Source of the DNA: JBNPEO01 sp050490315
GTDB taxonomy: Bacteria; Actinomycetota; Actinomycetes; Actinomycetales; Micrococcaceae
NCBI RefSeq assembly: GCF_050490315.1
Contig: NZ_JBNPEO010000012.1
Coordinates: 5,316 to 69,315 of the forward strand
Length of the DNA: 64,000 nucleotides
Direction of reading: 5' to 3'
Position numbers and translations under genes: made by a program. Position 1 is the stretch's first letter. Every line of letters starts with the position of its first letter. The notes beneath the pieces are model-generated. The model saw nothing but the letters and a program-made list of their open reading frames with translations, was not told the origin of the DNA and searched no databases. Of this stretch, positions 60,797 to 64,000 are shown piece by piece.

Positions 60797-61369
60797 GTGA
60801 GATCTAAGGAATTACTGGACAGCCTCGAAGACGTGCCTGCATCGGATCAGCGGGATGCGTATCAACGGTTTGTGTCATCGTCCGGAGACGCAGCCTTGAG
60901 TCGCGACGGCGGTCCGGAGCACGTCACAGGATCCTGCTTCGTTTTCTCGCCAGATTTCGATCAGGTCCTACTGTGTTTTCACCGCAAAGGTCAGTTCTGG
61001 GTGCAATTTGGCGGACACGTTGAGACTCAGGACCAGACTGTGGCTCAGACAGCCCAACGGGAGGCCCGGGAGGAATCAGGGCTTAGGGATCTGCTATTGA
61101 TGTCAGCACAGATCGTTGACCTCGATCGCCACGAGCTCGGGTCTGGGTTTTCCTGCAGTGCCCATTGGGACATTGGCTACGTTGCCATCGCCGATCCCCG
61201 TGGTGAGGTCACGGTGAGTGACGAAAGCGACGACGTGAGGTGGTTCGCCGTCGATCGGTTACCTCGGCAAGTTCCCGCCGGCTTTGCTGGCCGCCTGAAT
61301 CAGGCGCGCCACCGAGCGAGGTCGATTCGAACTACCCAACCGGGCCACATCACCTCCGTACCGCGTTGA
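60797..61369 (+). CDS. NUDIX hydrolase
   Basis: The 190-residue protein has a Nudix domain: a GSCFVFSPDFDQVLLCFHRKGQFWVQFGGHVE strand region followed by a Nudix box reading GGHVETQD then QREAREESGL (R-E-x-x-E-E-x-G with the usual metal-binding Glu residues). A basic C-terminal tail follows. Nudix enzymes cleave nucleoside diphosphate derivatives such as oxidised nucleotides; the substrate is unknown. The start is a GTG without a strong ribosome site. Confidence 0.88.
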   Translation: MRSKELLDSLEDVPASDQRDAYQRFVSSSGDAALSRDGGPEHVTGSCFVFSPDFDQVLLCFHRKGQFWVQFGGHVETQDQTVAQTAQREAREESGLRDLLLMSAQIVDLDRHELGSGFSCSAHWDIGYVAIADPRGEVTVSDESDDVRWFAVDRLPRQVPAGFAGRLNQARHRARSIRTTQPGHITSVPR

Positions 61370-61528
61370 GTCGAAAGAACACCATCCACGCGCGCACTGG
61401 AGCCGTAATGGAACCAAGCAAGTCGCAGATCCTTGCCGGGTATGTCCGCACCCTTCTGCCGCTGGTCCACAACAGGAAGCGGATGGAGCCCAGAATGCTA
61501 ACGATCTGGCTCTGTGGCCGGCAGTAGC

Positions 61529-62974
61529 TCAGCTGGACTCCGACGGCGTTACTTCCGCAGCGGTTTCAGCCGGAGCGGCCGGTGGCATTGCGATCACAGC
61601 TACCACCGTGAGCACGGCCACCACAAGCACCGCAAGAAACACTGCTCCGGAGGCGGAGATAATAGTGTGATGGTCTGTTGTGCCGTTTGGGGTGCTGGCA
61701 TAAATCGCGTTGGCTATGGCTCCAAAAACGGCCACACCGATCGCGCTACCAATCGACCGGGTAAAGAGATTGGTGCCTGTCACCACTCCCCGTTCGCTCC
61801 AGCCCACACTTGATTGGGCTGCAATGAGAGTGGGGGTAGCAACCAGTCCTAGCCCGAGTCCCACAATGAAGCAGCTTAATGCCACCAGCAAAACGTTGGG
61901 TGTGGCGGCCGTGAGTGCAAGCACCGCCGCACCAAGAGCGGTGATGCTGATGCCAATAAGTGCTGTGCGTTTGAAACCGATGCGCAGATAGAAGCGGCCC
62001 GACTGTGAAGCACTGATGGGCCAGCCAAGGGTTAGTGCGGCTAACGCGAGCCCGGCCAAGATGGGGGATGTGGAGAGCGAGCCTTCCAAGAACGTCGGCA
62101 CGTAGGACGTGAGACCCAGCATCGCTGCACCCACACCAAAAGAGATGAGCGCCGTCGTTGCTAATAGTCGGCGGGAGAAAACCCACGGAGGCAAAACAGG
62201 TTCGGCAGCCTTCCGCTCAACAAAAACAAATATTGTCAGCGTCAGAGCACCGATCACAAAGATGCCGATGCTGAGGGGCGAATCCCAGGCCCAGGCTTGG
62301 CCACCCTCCAGAGCTCCCAAAATGATCGAGGTAAGGGAAATGGTGAGCAGGACTGCGCCAGCGTAATCCACGCGGTGCTTCACTCGCTCAATATTTTCAT
62401 GGAAGCTTTTCAGAAGCATCCACGCCGCCAGCAGGCACAGTGGAATGTTGACCAAAAAGATGCCGCGCCAAACCCCTAGGGAGGAAAAGACGCCACCCAG
62501 CGTTGGGCCAACCACTGAAGAAATCGCCCACACACTCGCCAAGTAACCTTGGACCTTGGCTCGCTCCGTCAGAGTGTAAATATCACCAGCAATGGTGATA
62601 GCAACTGGCTGTACCGCACCAGCACCGAGGCCTTGCAGAACGCGGAAGGCGATCAAGGCCGGCATACTCCAGGCGATTCCACACAGAATAGAGCCCACTA
62701 AGAACAAACCGATGCCCAGCAGAATAATCGGCTTGCGGCCCACCATGTCGGAAAGTTTGGCGTAGATGGGCACTGAGACGGCCTGCGCCAAAAGGTATGC
62801 AGAAAACAACCACGGGAAGGACGCGAAACCGCCAATATCGTTCACGATCGAGGGCACTGCCGTGGCGACAATCGTGGAATCAATCGCCACCAACCCCGTC
62901 GATAGCATCAATGCGATCAAGATTGGTCCTCGTTCGGACCGGAAGCCCACTCCGTCTGCAGTTGTTGTGGTCAT
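61529..62974 (-). CDS. MFS exporter, DHA2 (14-span, EmrB/QacA) family
   Basis: The 481-residue protein has fourteen predicted membrane spans. The signatures are LDSTIV-type GLVAIDSTIVATAVPSIVND, LFSAYLLAQAVSVPIYAKLSDMVGRKPIILLG (motif A) and FRVLQGLGAGAVQPVAITI (motif C-like G-x-x-x-G-P-x-x-G region nearby). DHA2 proteins expel drugs or cationic toxicants with protons. The ATG at 62974 (Met-Thr-Thr-Thr) is preferred over the 63046 start, which adds a charged, non-family leader. There is no linked regulator gene. Confidence 0.9.
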   Translation of the reverse strand: MTTTTADGVGFRSERGPILIALMLSTGLVAIDSTIVATAVPSIVNDIGGFASFPWLFSAYLLAQAVSVPIYAKLSDMVGRKPIILLGIGLFLVGSILCGIAWSMPALIAFRVLQGLGAGAVQPVAITIAGDIYTLTERAKVQGYLASVWAISSVVGPTLGGVFSSLGVWRGIFLVNIPLCLLAAWMLLKSFHENIERVKHRVDYAGAVLLTISLTSIILGALEGGQAWAWDSPLSIGIFVIGALTLTIFVFVERKAAEPVLPPWVFSRRLLATTALISFGVGAAMLGLTSYVPTFLEGSLSTSPILAGLALAALTLGWPISASQSGRFYLRIGFKRTALIGISITALGAAVLALTAATPNVLLVALSCFIVGLGLGLVATPTLIAAQSSVGWSERGVVTGTNLFTRSIGSAIGVAVFGAIANAIYASTPNGTTDHHTIISASGAVFLAVLVVAVLTVVAVIAMPPAAPAETAAEVTPSESS

Positions 62975-63328
62975 CTGATCCCGTTCGTCTCGTCTTCTGT
63001 TCCGCTGTGGCGTGTGGACTCCGTCTGGCCCAGGGTGCACAACCACAGACGACGGCGAATTAGTCCCGCAGGTGCCCGATGAGTGGCAGCTCTAGAGGGG
63101 CGGGTGATCCGCCATTGCGGTGCATCTCATGCCAATCATCGTGTGTACTCTTCTGGCGTGGTTGCATGCTAGGAACTCGGCGCCTGGTATGGGTCCTCGT
63201 GGTAAAACCATCCGCTTTTCGAAACCCGCCGTTCCACGATGGATTCACCGAGTTGAGCATTAAACAACGAATGACTCCCCCACCCCTGCTGACCATGAGC
63301 TATGCAATTTGGCACTTCGCCTGATGTC
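62975..63328. other. Intergenic stretch with no recognised gene
   Basis: About 350 bases between the DHA2 exporter and the truncated hydrolase. It holds the exporter leader. Short frames on both strands match no family and lack ribosome sites. Confidence 0.4.
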
Positions 63329-63720
63329 TTAGGCGCGCGTTGCCTGCAGAAATCCGAGCAGTTGACGGTTGAATTCAGTAGCTTCGTTCCAATGCGGACA
63401 GTGCCCACTGTTTTCGAAGATGGACAGAGACGCCTGCGGCAACGTGTCCGCCAGCCACTGCATCCCCTCGAGCGGGAATGAAGGCGAATGGCGACCAGTG
63501 GCCACCCACGATGGGACATCAACCATGGGGACGACGTCTCGCCAGTCGGCAATGAAGTGATCTGCCAAAAGCGGCACTACGGTCCCCTGAGGAAATTCTG
63601 TGAGCCCTCCCACCTCAGAAAAGAGTTGCTCCACATGAGCTGGCATAGGGGGTTCCAGCTCAGGACTACCCCACTGAAACCTTCCATTTACGGAGTCCCA
63701 AACGTTACCCCACTGCACAC
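63329..63720 (-). pseudogene. Alpha/beta hydrolase fragment truncated by an IS element
   Basis: The surviving C-terminal part reads LADHFIADWRDVVPMVDVPSWVATGRHSPSFP (acid region) and LSIFENSGHCPHWNEATEFNRQLLGFL, where GHCPHWNE carries the catalytic His of alpha/beta hydrolases. The N-terminal two thirds, including the nucleophile elbow, are missing. At about 63720 the sequence changes to the end of an IS3-type element, and the apparent Met at 63733 lies in the element. Insertion has therefore destroyed the gene. Confidence 0.72.
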
Positions 63721-64000
63721 TGAGGTGTGTCAAGGATCCGGGACAGTTCGTTAGTTTCTTTTTGGTTAGGCAGCAGCGGGTAGCTGCTGGTTTTGGGTCA
63801 TGAATTTGGCCATGGCCGCAGCTGGTGGCAAGCCGTCATTGTGGGTGTGGGGTCTGTGCCGATTGTAGAAGACCTCGATGTAACGCATCGTTGCCCGCCG
63901 TGCGTCTTGCCGGGTGGGGAAGCTGTAGTGGTGGTAGAACTCGTTCTTCAGTGACGAAAAGACAGACTCGGCCACGGAATTGTCCCAGCACACTCCTTTG
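63721..64000 (-). mobile_element. IS3-family insertion sequence (3' end, runs off the window)
   Basis: The element ends at about 63721 with TGAGGTGTGTCAAGGATCC, a TG-initiated terminus of the kind seen in IS3-family elements. It contains the 3' part of the transposase gene. Only one end is visible, so target-site duplication cannot be checked here. Confidence 0.75.
63766..64000 (-). CDS. IS3-family transposase OrfB, C-terminal part (partial)
   Basis: The frame continues to the window edge as KGVCWDNSVAESVFSSLKNEFYHHYSFPTRQDARRATMRYIEVFYNRHRPHTHNDGLPPAAAMAKF. This is the end of the rve integrase domain: D-N-x-x-A-E-S with the catalytic Glu in the WDNSVAESVFSSLKNE segment of the DDE triad, then the Y-I-E-x-F-Y-N-R-x-R-x-H motif. 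The N-terminus and OrfA lie beyond the window. The C-terminal ending is Gln/Ala-rich. Confidence 0.9.
   Translation of the reverse strand, partial: KGVCWDNSVAESVFSSLKNEFYHHYSFPTRQDARRATMRYIEVFYNRHRPHTHNDGLPPAAAMAKFMTQNQQLPAAA

Noticed and set aside
61408..61527. Possible 40-residue plus-strand ORF after the NUDIX gene
   Set aside because: No ribosome site, no recognisable family, and it runs into the convergent exporter gene.
1..64000. CRISPR arrays, tRNA or rRNA genes and riboswitches
   Set aside because: No regularly spaced repeats and no recognisable tRNA or rRNA sequence were seen by eye; riboswitches cannot be excluded without a covariance search.

Overview
The window looks like chromosomal DNA of a Gram-positive, moderately GC-rich actinobacterium of the Micrococcaceae, most likely Arthrobacter or a close relative. 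This is an inference from protein families (DevR/DevS-type two-component system, actinobacterial UspA proteins, an F420-reductase-like family, a rhamnose cluster with a fused aldolase/dehydrogenase), frequent GTG/TTG starts and many 1-12 nt overlaps. No rRNA, tRNA or CRISPR array was recognised.

Layout. 0-6 kb: phosphate transporter, YciO-family protein, an F420-reductase-like oxidoreductase, an isochorismatase-fold hydrolase, cytidine deaminase, a GNAT protein and decayed remnants (TetR, gentisate dioxygenase). 6.3-15 kb: a type I restriction-modification island (hsdM, hsdS, an Mrr-like nuclease gene inside the operon, hsdR), followed by a protein with a HEPN-like R-x4-H motif. 15.5-20.6 kb: lipoprotein, a frameshifted secreted protein, a quinone-reductase-like dehydrogenase plus a decayed copy, and a DUF2786 protein. 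20.6-26.9 kb: L-rhamnose catabolism (rhaM, rhaI, fused aldolase/dehydrogenase, rhaB) with a divergent LacI regulator. 26.9-35.1 kb: a second LacI-controlled set (oxidoreductase, DUF993, isomerase/epimerase, an oxidoreductase-PmoA fusion, an MHS transporter). 35.2-52.9 kb: an apparent hypoxia/dormancy island: three UspA genes, an ABC exporter, a DevR-like regulator and GAF sensor kinase, two PNPOx-like proteins, two P-type ATPases, phosphoketolase and ApbE. 53-58.8 kb: small enzymes, a truncated ArsR regulator with a CDF metal exporter, an F420-reductase-like paralogue, hydrolases and an amine-oxidase-type flavoprotein. 58.9-64 kb: a broken LepA-like GTPase, a NUDIX protein, a DHA2 exporter and a hydrolase cut by an IS3-family element that runs off the right edge.

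Regulatory logic read from the DNA. (1) A 14-bp box GGGACTTTGGACCC occurs in identical form (opposite orientations) before the DevR-like regulator and before phosphoketolase. Close variants lie before a UspA gene and the PNPOx operon, and a weaker one before the first UspA gene. It resembles the mycobacterial DosR box, and the regulator keeps the DosR recognition-helix residues, so 35-51 kb is probably a local DosR-like regulon. (2) TTAGTTG-N6-CAACTAA inverted repeats precede both F420-reductase-like paralogues, two each and more than 50 kb apart, with a degenerate copy before the isochorismatase-fold gene. (3) TGAATCGATTCA (rhamnose LacI) and GGAAAGCGCTTTCC (second LacI) sites both recur before the MHS transporter, suggesting dual control.

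The clearest candidates for something undescribed are the DosR-like island centred on phosphoketolase and Mg-type ATPase, the TTAGTTG/CAACTAA regulon, and the sugar cluster with the oxidoreductase-PmoA fusion.
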